Assembly: GCF_018129685.1 (NCBI RefSeq)
Contig: NZ_JAFCLG010000005.1
Span: 334,297-398,296, forward strand
Length of the DNA stretch: 64,000 nt
Reading direction: 5' to 3'
Origin: Bradyrhizobium manausense
GTDB lineage: Bacteria > Pseudomonadota > Alphaproteobacteria > Rhizobiales > Xanthobacteraceae
Both the position numbers and the translations under genes were made by a program. The notes under the pieces were generated by a model. That model saw nothing but the letters and a program-made list of their open reading frames with translations. It was not told the origin of the DNA and searched no databases. Below, in pieces: positions 26,019 to 35,000 of the stretch; the stretch's first letter is position 1; the number at the start of each line of letters is the position of its first letter.

Positions 26019-29000
26019 TTAGGGCACATATACTTCAAGGATCGGGGCGGAAGGCGCCACCGCTTCGGCCCGACGCTTGGCAACGCGCTTCGCCGCATCG
26101 CGGACAAGTGCAAGCTTGCGCCTGTCCTTGTCCACGCATGCCAGAATTTGGTCATCAGTTGCGGCGTCGATCTGTTCGGGCTCACAGAGCTGCGCGGCGG
26201 CCAAGCGGCAATAGTCGCCCCGCAGCAAATCGGCTCCAGCGAATTGGGCGAGGTCGACGGCGGCGCTGGGCACGCCATATGTCAACCGGATCGCCAGACG
26301 TCTCACACGGTCACCGAGATCGAGCGTGGGGTGCAGGATCTCGGCGACGCGAGCCGCGACCGGCATCAGATCGCAAGTCCGCGCTGCGACCGCGCGTATG
26401 GGGCCGGCGGCGCCGCCAAACGCACCACCGAACTGCGTCAGCACGCGCTCGATCTCGCTCATGGCACGACCGGACACGAACAAAAGACAAGCGACCGCCT
26501 TCTTCGCACGCAGGGTCGCCTGATGATCTTCTGTTGTCCCGCGCTGAAGCGCGTTCAGGACGTGCCACGGCACATTCTGCCTCTGCAGCTCGTTGGGCCA
26601 TAGCTGAGGCTCTTTCTGCGTGCTTTTTCGGTTGATCGGAAAAAGGAGTTGATCGACCTCGACCGTCGTTTGAGCTGCGGCAATCAGGACGGGATCGCTG
26701 ATTTCTTGGGGCTGAAGCGAGCCGAGGCAATCTACGAGCGCGACGATGGACCCGACCTCTGCCGCGCTTTCGCCAGCGAGACGGCCCAGCTTGGTCAATT
26801 CATACGCGCCTGTAGCGTTCTTCTGCACCAGGCCGTGGCGTTCCAAATCCGCTAGGGCCGAAAGCAGATCCGGCCGGCTCCACTGCCACGCGCTATGGGC
26901 GCGCCGGGCTTGGAACGCGCCGAAGCTCGATTCCAGAAATTCGACAATCTCCTCGCTCGGCACGCCTTCGCCGGCCGCTCGTTGTGCCGCGACTAGGACG
27001 CGGATAATCAGGGAGCGTGGGTCGGTTGTACCGTCGAGGAAGCGGGACACCAAGTCTTCCGGCTCCGCGGTCACGTATCGCGACCACAGATCATGCTCGG
27101 CGCGCGGATCGAGCGCCAGCAGATACGAAGCTCCCTTCTCGGCGAAGCCAAGCCTTCCCGCGCGACCGACTAGGTTCTTGTATTCGGCTACCGAATAGGG
27201 CTCGTCGCCGGGATGATTCAAGCCGGCGATGATGACCGATGACGCGGGCGTGTTCACGCCCATCGCCAGCGTCGTCGTGGCTGCGATGACGCGCAGGCCC
27301 GAGCCGCTACGGCGAAATTCTTCCTCGATGACGCGCCGCTCTTCGCGGTCGAGATCCGAGTTGTGGAAAGCGACGCCGCGCCCCAGCGCGCTCCGCAAGT
27401 CGGCGCTGGCCTGCGAGGGATCGCCGCCGGGCATCTGCGTCAGCGCCTCGGCAGCCGGAGGCAATCCGAGCGACTCTGCGAGATAGTTGGCGCAGCCGCG
27501 GGCTTCGCCCTTGGTTTCGCGAAACACGATCACCTGCTGGCCTTCGGCGACAAGCTTGCGCACCAGCGGGATGATCCAATCCTGGCTGGATCCTTTGCCG
27601 CCGACAAGACGCCGAACGAGCGGCCCCTCAACCTGCTCATTGCCATTCTCCGGGTCAAGAAAGCGGAAATGCCCGGTGCCGAGCAACAAGCCCTCCTCAA
27701 GCGGAACGGGCCGCTCCGTGCGCCGCAAGAGCCGCGCGCCGAGCCATTGCTCAAGGCCGTTCGTGTCCCCGATCACAGCCGAAAGCGCGATCAGTTGGGG
27801 CTCGATCCCCTCACGCCGGCGCATCCGGATGAGCGTCAAAATGAACTCCAGATTCGCGCCGCGGCCACGGTCGGCGATCATCTGCGCTTCGTCGATCACG
27901 ATCGCGCCGACCTGCGCCAGCACATGAGGGAATGTCAGCGCGATCGCGGCGAACTTCTCATAGGTCAGGAGACCGACATCGTATTGGCCCCGCAGCAGAG
28001 GCGCGATGTCGTCCGTCTCGCCCGTCGCTTCCACCGTGCGGACCCCGAAACCGCCATAGACGCTCTCGAAGTGCCGCCGCTTGTCTGCCACAAGGGCCTT
28101 AAGCGGCAGCAGAAACAAAGCCCGTTTGCGATCCAGCACGTTCCGGAGCGCCGCGAGCTCGCCCACCATCGTCTTGCCCGAGGATGTCGGGGCCGACACC
28201 ACCAGGTTCTCGCCGTCCAGCACGCCGAAGTCGGTGATGGCGGAGATCTGAAGCGCATTCAAGGACGGGATCGCTCCAGCCCAGGCGGTGACAAGCGCGT
28301 CGGGGAAACCGGCCGACGAGAGGCTGGCAAGATCGGACGTCACCTTGGCAGGCAGACGCGCCGGGAAGGCCGCCCGATACTTAGCGCCCGGCACGAACAC
28401 GGGCCACGCGACATCGCCGTCGATGCTCCCGCGCATGGTCGGGTTCTGCTCTTTGCCGCCCTGCAGCGCGGCCGCCCGGACGCGGCTCGTGACATGCTCG
28501 AGGAGGCGGTAGAGCGAGAGCTTGCCGCCGCTCACGACTTCCTCGGCGCCACATAGCGCCTCAAGCAGAAAGTGGGTCAGAAAGCCGTGCCCGAACCGGC
28601 GGTGCTCATAGGCGGGCTCGGTCGCCGCGGAGGCGGTGAAGATGATCCGACCAGCGCCGCCAAGCTGAGCCAGGCGCGCTTCGGCGGACAAAAGGCTGCG
28701 CGGCTTCGCATCGACGTGCAGAACCTTCGCCCCAATGCCGCCGGAAAAACAACAGTCGAGGAACAGGATCAGGCGCTTTGCCGGTATCCGCGAGAACCAT
28801 TCCTGCAACAGCTCGAGCGGGATCGCGGAGCCGGCGAGATCATCTGGATTCGCGTCGTGGGTGACGAGCTCATGTGTCTCCGACCCATGGCCGGAGAACG
28901 CGATCACCACCGTATCCTCGGGGCCGCAGCCGGCCAGGTCGGCAAATGCGTCCTCAATCCGCTGCCGCGTGGCCTCCGCATCTGCCAGCAAGACTGTGCT

Positions 29001-29123
29001 GCCGCCCAGCGTGTCGAAGAACAGTGCCTCCAGCGCCGTCGCGTCGCGACGCGCGCAGGTCAGCTCATCAATGCCGGTCGAGCTATAACGGTCGATGCCG
29101 ATGAACAGGCCGCGAAACGGCAT
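26019..29123 (-). CDS. Caspase-like protease fused to Ski2-like helicase
   Basis: A 1034-residue fusion. Residues 1-240 are a caspase/metacaspase p20-type domain: strand GLFIGIDRYS, catalytic His79 in IAFSGHGSE, and catalytic Cys125 in FLDCCFSGG. Residues from about 290 are a superfamily 2 helicase: Walker A PTSSGKTM, DEAH-variant VIDEAQMI, SAVIGD, and motif VI in NLVGRAGRLGF, as in Ski2-like enzymes. A winged-helix and helical C-terminal part follow. The combination suggests that the helicase senses or unwinds foreign nucleic acid and that the protease acts as effector; this is inference from other prokaryotic caspase conflict proteins. It lies 11 bases after the DUF2158 gene and forms an operon with it. 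Confidence 0.9.
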   Translation of the reverse strand: MPFRGLFIGIDRYSSTGIDELTCARRDATALEALFFDTLGGSTVLLADAEATRQRIEDAFADLAGCGPEDTVVIAFSGHGSETHELVTHDANPDDLAGSAIPLELLQEWFSRIPAKRLILFLDCCFSGGIGAKVLHVDAKPRSLLSAEARLAQLGGAGRIIFTASAATEPAYEHRRFGHGFLTHFLLEALCGAEEVVSGGKLSLYRLLEHVTSRVRAAALQGGKEQNPTMRGSIDGDVAWPVFVPGAKYRAAFPARLPAKVTSDLASLSSAGFPDALVTAWAGAIPSLNALQISAITDFGVLDGENLVVSAPTSSGKTMVGELAALRNVLDRKRALFLLPLKALVADKRRHFESVYGGFGVRTVEATGETDDIAPLLRGQYDVGLLTYEKFAAIALTFPHVLAQVGAIVIDEAQMIADRGRGANLEFILTLIRMRRREGIEPQLIALSAVIGDTNGLEQWLGARLLRRTERPVPLEEGLLLGTGHFRFLDPENGNEQVEGPLVRRLVGGKGSSQDWIIPLVRKLVAEGQQVIVFRETKGEARGCANYLAESLGLPPAAEALTQMPGGDPSQASADLRSALGRGVAFHNSDLDREERRVIEEEFRRSGSGLRVIAATTTLAMGVNTPASSVIIAGLNHPGDEPYSVAEYKNLVGRAGRLGFAEKGASYLLALDPRAEHDLWSRYVTAEPEDLVSRFLDGTTDPRSLIIRVLVAAQRAAGEGVPSEEIVEFLESSFGAFQARRAHSAWQWSRPDLLSALADLERHGLVQKNATGAYELTKLGRLAGESAAEVGSIVALVDCLGSLQPQEISDPVLIAAAQTTVEVDQLLFPINRKSTQKEPQLWPNELQRQNVPWHVLNALQRGTTEDHQATLRAKKAVACLLFVSGRAMSEIERVLTQFGGAFGGAAGPIRAVAARTCDLMPVAARVAEILHPTLDLGDRVRRLAIRLTYGVPSAAVDLAQFAGADLLRGDYCRLAAAQLCEPEQIDAATDDQILACVDKDRRKLALVRDAAKRVAKRRAEAVAPSAPILEVYVP

Positions 29124-29134
29124 GAGGCACCACG

Positions 29135-29371
29135 CTACGCCCGAACGACGCCGACGGAGAACGCGGCTCGTGGCTTCTCAGCCTTCTCCAGCACGACCGG
29201 CGCGAACGTGTCTTTCCGCGCGACCTGCTTGTTGCCCACCTTCTCGAACCAGACACACCAGACGGCATCCTCCTCCAGCATGGCCGTCTTCCCGACCTGC
29301 TCGACCGTCATGATCGGCCCGCCTGACTTCACCCGCACAAGATCGCCGGGCTTGAATTCGGTAGCATCCAT
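29135..29371 (-). CDS. DUF2158 (YodC-like) small protein
   Basis: A 78-residue protein: FKPGDLVRVKSGGPIMTVEQVG is the DUF2158 beta-barrel start, followed by WCVWFEKVGNKQVARKDTFAPVVL. E. coli YodC is the named relative; the molecular role of the family is not established. ATG 29371 follows GGAGCGTGGAG. The product is encoded just before the caspase-helicase with a gap of 11 bases, so it may be a small regulatory or recognition partner (inference). Confidence 0.85.
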   Translation of the reverse strand: MDATEFKPGDLVRVKSGGPIMTVEQVGKTAMLEEDAVWCVWFEKVGNKQVARKDTFAPVVLEKAEKPRAAFSVGVVRA

Positions 29372-29613
29372 TCTCCACGCTCCTTCTCGATGCCTATCTG
29401 TCCTCGCCAGGCACCGGAGGAGGTCGCAAGAAGCTCGCCCACGTCCCCACCACCATGAGTGGAGACGCGCACGTGCTAGGAGATCGCCCCATGCCTAACA
29501 TCAATATATGGTGTGTCGGTCATTCCTTGCACAAGGATTTCGGCGAAGACCGTGTAAGCTCCTGATAGATGTTCTTGATTTGTCTCTTAGGGCTGCGCTG
29601 CGTTCCGAAGCGG

Positions 29614-29647
29614 GATAGCCCGACGGCAACCTGCCGTCGGGCCTATC
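29614..29647 (-). terminator. Strong hairpin after the DUF6527 gene
   Basis: Arms GATAGCCCGACGGCA and TGCCGTCGGGCCTATC pair over 15 bases with a three-base loop, directly after the DUF6527 stop codon (29649). No T run follows, so it may be a bidirectional or processing hairpin instead of a simple terminator. The rest of 29372-29613 has no gene and probably holds the promoter of the DUF2158/caspase operon. Confidence 0.6.
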
Positions 29648-29648
29648 G

Positions 29649-30089
29649 TCACGATCTGCCAGATAGCCAACGCCAGGCGCGGCGCCAGAAGCCGGGAGCC
29701 GCCTTGACGGGAGCGGGCTGAACGGCAAGTTCGATCGCTGGCGTCTGCCCGTAGAAGCGCGCTTTGGCAGCGCGGTCACGACGACGCTCGGCTTCGACCT
29801 GCTCGTCACTCCAGGGGCCGGCCTCGATCACCTTGCTGCGGTCGATCACATAGTGTGACCGGCATTTCAGCGTCCAATTGCCGATCGACGGCCGAAGGGA
29901 GACGGTCTCGCCATCGAACGTCATCTTCCAGTCCGTCGGCGTGAAGGGGGCGACGACCTCCTCGCCGCAACCGCAGCAGCAGCTGTGGGCTGATGTGGCA
30001 TATTCCATCGAAACATAGAGAATGCCTGCCTCAAGGCGCTCAGGGATGTGTTCGACGAAACGATGTTCGAGTCGCTTGTGCCGTATCAC
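29649..30089 (-). CDS. DUF6527 zinc-binding protein of the ubiquitin-like operon
   Basis: A 146-residue protein with Cys37-Cys38-Cys39-Gly-Cys41 (SCCCGCGEEVV) and Cys76-x2-His79 (LKCRSHYVI), a probable zinc site, plus a conserved core WKMTFDGETVSLRPSIGNW. The tail is basic (GFWRRAWRWLSGRS). I assign it to DUF6527, which I recall as an E1/multiubiquitin neighbour family. The start is GTG 30089, overlapping the E1 stop codon (GTGA), so it is translationally coupled. Its role could be RING-like, helping to transfer or recognise the ubiquitin-like protein, but this is inference from context. Confidence 0.82.
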   Translation of the reverse strand: MIRHKRLEHRFVEHIPERLEAGILYVSMEYATSAHSCCCGCGEEVVAPFTPTDWKMTFDGETVSLRPSIGNWTLKCRSHYVIDRSKVIEAGPWSDEQVEAERRRDRAAKARFYGQTPAIELAVQPAPVKAAPGFWRRAWRWLSGRS

Positions 30090-31258
30090 GCGAGATCCCC
30101 GTTGATCAGCATGTTGCCGTCGGTGGTGTAGGTGCAGTGATGCTCGCGCTCGAGGTCGCGGTAGAAGCCGCGAATCTTCTTCCACTTGACGACCGCGAGG
30201 ACAGCATTCAGGGCGTTGAGATCCGCGACCTGGATGTTGGAGGCGTAGATGTCCTTGGCGCCGCCGCCGACGAAGGAAATGCGCTGCCGCGCGTGATCGC
30301 GCTTCTCCGGCGTACTGGCGGTGACGCGCAGGATGCCGCCCAGCGACCCCTCGTCGAGCTCGAGCCCCATGCCAACATCGACGAACGCGGCGCCGATCGC
30401 CTCGAGCTTCTCTACGATCAGCCGCTTAGCGTCACCCGCATCGAGGGACAGGAACGCGAAGGTGACGCCGTCGAGAAGGTGAATGTTGTCGACGCCGAGC
30501 GCGACATCGTGCGCCACGATGTTCCGGTGCATCCGGCTGTAGATGCGCTTCAGGTATTCGACCTTCTTGGGCGCTTCCCGCAATTCCTCCAGGCTCGGAG
30601 CGCCCGGCGCGCGAAACGCGTTATGGGTCAGGAACTCGTCGCTGTCGAACAGCCGGATTTCCCGGACAGGCGTCTTGGCGACGAAATCCAGGATGTAGCC
30701 GCCGGTCCCCCCGACGCCGATGATGGCGACCCGCTCGTTGACGAGTCGCTCGGTCAGGACGCCGATCCCGACACGGTCGGAGGCGGTCTCGACATAGTTG
30801 AAGACGCTGTCCTCCTCCTCTTCCGGTTCGCGGAAGGTGCGAGGCGTCGCGCCGGACTTCAGCACTGCGGCCGGGCCCGCGAGGATATTCGCGTAGCTCG
30901 TCATCTTGTGGTGGTAGTCCGAGTAGCCGCCGTCTGGCTTGCTGGAGAAGCTGTGCGTCGCCTTCAGGCCGTGGCCGAGATCGAAGGCGCCGGCCGCATG
31001 CGAGATGCCCTGGATGGGCCTGCCGTCGGCGTGGCACGGGAAATCGCCGTCCCAGTGGATGACATGGGTGTCGGGCGGGCGCGTCTGATCTCCGGCCAGC
31101 GTGAGGCTGGAGATGAGGGTGCCGATGCGCACCTCCCGGCGCGCATCGACATACGGCACCTCGCGCATAACGAGATACCCGCCCTGCTGCTGGACGAAGT
31201 AGCCTTCGTCCCGCAGCCGCTTGAGGTCCGGATTACGACTGAACAGTGCGCGTGACAT
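30086..31258 (-). CDS. E1-like ThiF adenylyltransferase with DUF6791 N-terminus
   Basis: A 390-residue two-part protein. Residues 1-150 match the domain I know as DUF6791 (SRNPDLKRLRDEGYFVQQQGGYLVM; THVIHWDGDFPCHADGRPI). Residues 175-390 are an E1/ThiF nucleotide-binding domain: GVGGTGGYIL (181-190), Asp205 and Asp207 (RLFDSDEF) and THNAFRAPGA for ATP and C-terminus binding. The only cysteines are Cys75 and Cys375, so the usual E1 catalytic cysteine in the crossover loop is absent. It would adenylate the C-terminus of the ubiquitin-like protein encoded upstream. ATG 31258 was chosen for the conserved MSRALFSRNP start; it overlaps the upstream gene by 26 bases. Confidence 0.88.
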   Translation of the reverse strand: MSRALFSRNPDLKRLRDEGYFVQQQGGYLVMREVPYVDARREVRIGTLISSLTLAGDQTRPPDTHVIHWDGDFPCHADGRPIQGISHAAGAFDLGHGLKATHSFSSKPDGGYSDYHHKMTSYANILAGPAAVLKSGATPRTFREPEEEEDSVFNYVETASDRVGIGVLTERLVNERVAIIGVGGTGGYILDFVAKTPVREIRLFDSDEFLTHNAFRAPGAPSLEELREAPKKVEYLKRIYSRMHRNIVAHDVALGVDNIHLLDGVTFAFLSLDAGDAKRLIVEKLEAIGAAFVDVGMGLELDEGSLGGILRVTASTPEKRDHARQRISFVGGGAKDIYASNIQVADLNALNAVLAVVKWKKIRGFYRDLEREHHCTYTTDGNMLINGDLA

Positions 31259-31979
31259 TGAACACCGTGCCCTTCTTCTTGACGTCGACGGAGCCGCCAA
31301 CCCCGAGCTCACCGGCGGGCGGCGTCGACGCCGCGTGCCGATAGGTCATCGAGAAGACGACGTTGGGTTCGTGCTGGCCCGGGAAGGCGAGCTGGACGAT
31401 CTGTTCGAACGTCACCGTGCGGGCGTTCACCGTGCGCGGCCGCGAATTGACGATGATCTCGAACGTCAGCCGCGCGGTGATGAACCGCTCGATGCCGGGC
31501 TGGACCAGATCGATCAGCTCGCCATGCTCGATCAGGCGATCTTCACCGCCGGGAACCTCGAGGAAGACGGCCTCCCCCTCGCCGGGCTTGGCGAGGCCGT
31601 AGAGCACCGTGCCGCTGATGACCGGCTTGCCCCAGAGCAGCTCGTGGTCGTTGAGGGTCAGCTTGAAGTCGCGGTCGGTCTGGAAGGCGATGAACCGCTC
31701 GGCGCCGCGCTCACGCAGGTCGAACGGCTCGTTGAGCCTCACATCCTCGAAATCGCCCGAGGGCAGGATCGCGATGAGGCTGTAACCGTCCCGCGGGTCG
31801 AGTGCCGCGGCTTCCAGCAACTGGCGGCCGAGCGGCACGGGATCGCTCACCACACGGGACTGGAAGTTGAGATCGCCCTGCGCGAGGAGAAAGCGATACC
31901 CCCGCGCCGGACGCAACGCCCGGCCTTCGCGCAGGGCGTTGCCGAGATCGTCGTAATCAAGAAGTTCTTCGGTGTTCAT
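31233..31979 (-). CDS. Multiubiquitin protein: three ubiquitin-like domains
   Basis: A 248-residue protein with three tandem beta-grasp repeats. Repeat 1 is about residues 25-97 (ending GAERFIAF), repeat 2 about 98-166 (FKLTLNDHELLWGK, ending GIERFITA), and repeat 3 about 168-248, a multiubiquitin domain (TFEIIVNSRPRTV, VVFSMTYRHA, VKKKGTVFNVTRT). The protein ends TRTVQS, without a Gly-Gly tail. Such poly-ubiquitin-like proteins are known from prokaryotic operons with an E1; they are thought to be conjugated to, or to bind, targets, but the targets are unknown. The gene lies 81 bases after the ImmA-UvrD gene; ATG 31979 has AAGGA 11 bases upstream. Confidence 0.88.
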   Translation of the reverse strand: MNTEELLDYDDLGNALREGRALRPARGYRFLLAQGDLNFQSRVVSDPVPLGRQLLEAAALDPRDGYSLIAILPSGDFEDVRLNEPFDLRERGAERFIAFQTDRDFKLTLNDHELLWGKPVISGTVLYGLAKPGEGEAVFLEVPGGEDRLIEHGELIDLVQPGIERFITARLTFEIIVNSRPRTVNARTVTFEQIVQLAFPGQHEPNVVFSMTYRHAASTPPAGELGVGGSVDVKKKGTVFNVTRTVQS

Positions 31980-32060
31980 AAGATTGGGTCCTTAGGTTCG
32001 GCCGAGGCAGCGCCGCGGCTCTAAGGGTCCAATCGGAGCGAGGGAGGCCGACCGGTAAGG

Positions 32061-35000
32061 TCAGACGAACTTTTTTTGCAAGGGGCCGTCGGGGGTCTGC
32101 CCGCAGATGAAGAAGGCCGGGCAGTTCGGGCAGGTGCGCGACGAAACCTCGGCCGGAAACCGTCCGGCGCGGATGTCGCCGAGAAACTTTGCGAGCTTGT
32201 CCTTGCGCCCCTTCAGCTCCCGATCGGACAAGGCAAGCGCATGTGCCTCGCCGTCGGAAAGATGGACGAGCTCTGCGACCGCGCCGGGAAAGGACTGCCT
32301 GACCGCCAGCATCAGCGCCGCCGCGCCGACATCCTTGCCCTCGGCCGACCGCATGTGACCCGTGCGAATGCGGCGCACGGCGCGGATGCCGTCCGGCCGC
32401 ACCAGCACCTCGTCCGGCCGAACGATGATCTCCTCGCCGCCGAAACTGAGGCTGAGCGCGACCGGCGCTTCGGGGACTGCTTCGGCGCGGTTCGCCAGGA
32501 AGAAGCGCAGCATTGCCAGCGCCAGATCGCGGAATTCCGCGCGATAGCCGTGCTCGCCGAGCCCCTCGCCGGCGAGCGCCGCATCGATGCGATCTTGCAG
32601 CGCCTGCTCGGACACGGGTCCATCCGACGCGATCACCGCCTCGACCACCACGCGAACCGCCTCATGCAGATGCATGAAGGCGGTCGCGGTTCGCCGGCCG
32701 CCGACCTGCAGGACATGCGTGTAGAAGAAGCGACGCGGGCAGGATTCATAAAGAGCGATCTGCGGGGCGCCTAACCGCAGCCGTCCGTCGACCACCAAAT
32801 CGATATCCCGAGCTTCCGCGGCCACGGGAAGCGGCCGTGCCGGCACGAGCGAACGGCGTGTTAAGGTCGCCCCGAGACGGTCGAGGAATGGCGAAAGCGG
32901 TCGGTTGTGGCCGTTACTCTTCTCGGTCGGCGCATAAAGGATCAGGCGATCGCGGGCGCGCGACTGCGCCACGTAAAATAGGCACTCCTGCTCCTCGGCC
33001 TGACCTGCGCGGAACGCCTCCAGCGCACTGCCCTCCGCCCCCGCGATCATCCCGTCGGGCGCCGGACAGGGCGGCGCCGGCGGCGTGCGTGGGATCGTGT
33101 CGCTGTTAAGCCCAGGAATATGGACGCCACCGAACTCTAGGCCCTTGGCGCCATGGATGGTCATCAGCCGCACGGCGTCGAGATGCTGGGCGGCCGCCGG
33201 CAATTGGCGCAGGTCGCGGTCGTCGCCGAGCCGCACGAGCCTGCGCACACGATCGAGCAGGCGCGTGATGGGCAGCCCGCGTCCGGCCGGTTGTACCCGC
33301 ACAAAGTTGAGGAATTGCCAGATCGCGATGCCCCGTGTGCGGTCGGCGAGATCCTCCGACGCGCCCAGGCGCGCGGCGATGCGTGTGCGATCGAGCAACA
33401 GCGTCGCGAGCACGGTCCAGGGCGAGGCCGTCTGATCGAAACCATCGAGCGCAGTCGCGAGCTTGGCAACGGTCTGCCGCCCCCTGTCGCTCAAACCGGG
33501 GATCGCCTCGCCATGCCGCAGCCAGCCCGCCGGCGCGTGCTCGGCCGCCCGCAGATGGTCGAAGACCGCGACCACATCGGCAAAGGAGGTGGCGAAGTCT
33601 CGCCAGCAGGCAATGCGCACCAGGCCCATGGCGCGCCGATCGACCAGGATCGAGAGGAGAGCCAGGAGATCCTTGACCTCACCCCGCTCGAACAGACTTC
33701 CCAGGAAGAGGACCGGCACGCCGAGCCGTTCCAGGTCCTGCCCGATCGTCGACAGCTTTTCGTTGCCGGTGCACAGGACCGCCTGGTCACGATAGGCGTA
33801 GCCGTCACGCCGCAGCTCCTCGATAGCGTCGGCCAGGGCGACCTGCTGCTGCTCGGCGCGCTGGACCGTGCGCAACTCGGGCCTATGTCCATTGGCGTCG
33901 CGGTCCGCGTCGAGGCCACTATCCGCATCGCCGGCGCGCATCGTGATCGCGAAACTGGAGAAGCTGGCGACAATCTCCGGCACCGAACGATAATTACGCT
34001 TCAATCGACCGCGATTGCCACCGGCGAAGTCCTCCTTGCCGAACCGGGTTATGTTGAAGGATGAGGCACCGCGAAACCGGTAGATCGACTGCTTGGCGTC
34101 GCCGACCATCCAGAGATTGCGGCCGTCGGGCCGCAGTGCGCTCAGCAGCCGCACGCTGCTGCGGTTCACGTCCTGATACTCATCCACCAGGACATGATCA
34201 TATTGCGCCTGCAGCGCCGCGCAGATGGCCGCCTCCTTTTCGAGCAGTTGCACCGGCAAGGCGACAAGATCGCCGAAGTCGATGCAATGCGCGTTGCGCT
34301 TGAGCTGTTCGTAGGCCGCGTAGACGCGGGCAACCTCGCCGGCGCGTTCCGCCGCCTCGCGCGCATCCGAGTCCTGGGCTTTCGCCTGCATGGCGTCGGC
34401 GAGCGCGGCGTAGGTTTCGGCGTCGACCACCTCATCCTTCGCCCGCGATACGGCGGCCAACATGTCGGCAATGATCTGGGTCGGATCGTAAAGATTGCGG
34501 TAGTACGCGAGCCTAAGCCGCGGGAACTCCCCCTCGAGGAGTTCGACCGCTTCGGTCCGGTCCATCATCCGCGGGTCCTTCGGCAGGCCGAGCTCCGCAT
34601 GGAAACGACGGATGATATCGAGGCCGAAGGCATGGAACGTGCCGATCCACATCGCGGCCGCAGCCTCGGGCCGCTTGCGCGCGATCCGCTCGGCCATCTC
34701 GCCCGCTGCCTTGTTCGAAAAGGTCAACAGCAGTATGCGCCGTGGATCGACGCCCTCGCCTAGAAGGCCCTCGACGCGCGCGATCAGCGTCTGCGTCTTG
34801 CCGGTGCCAGGCCCCGCCTCAAGCAGATAGGCTTCGCCGCGATGCGCCGCAGCGGCCGCTTGCAGCGGATTGAGCGGCCGTTCGACATGCGCCGCAGTCG
34901 CGGCGGGAGGCACGGGCGGCAGCAGCAAAGCATCGAACAACTGCTGCGCGACGACCTCGAACGGCGCGCCGAGCTTCGCGGCGATGGCGGACGCGGCGAG

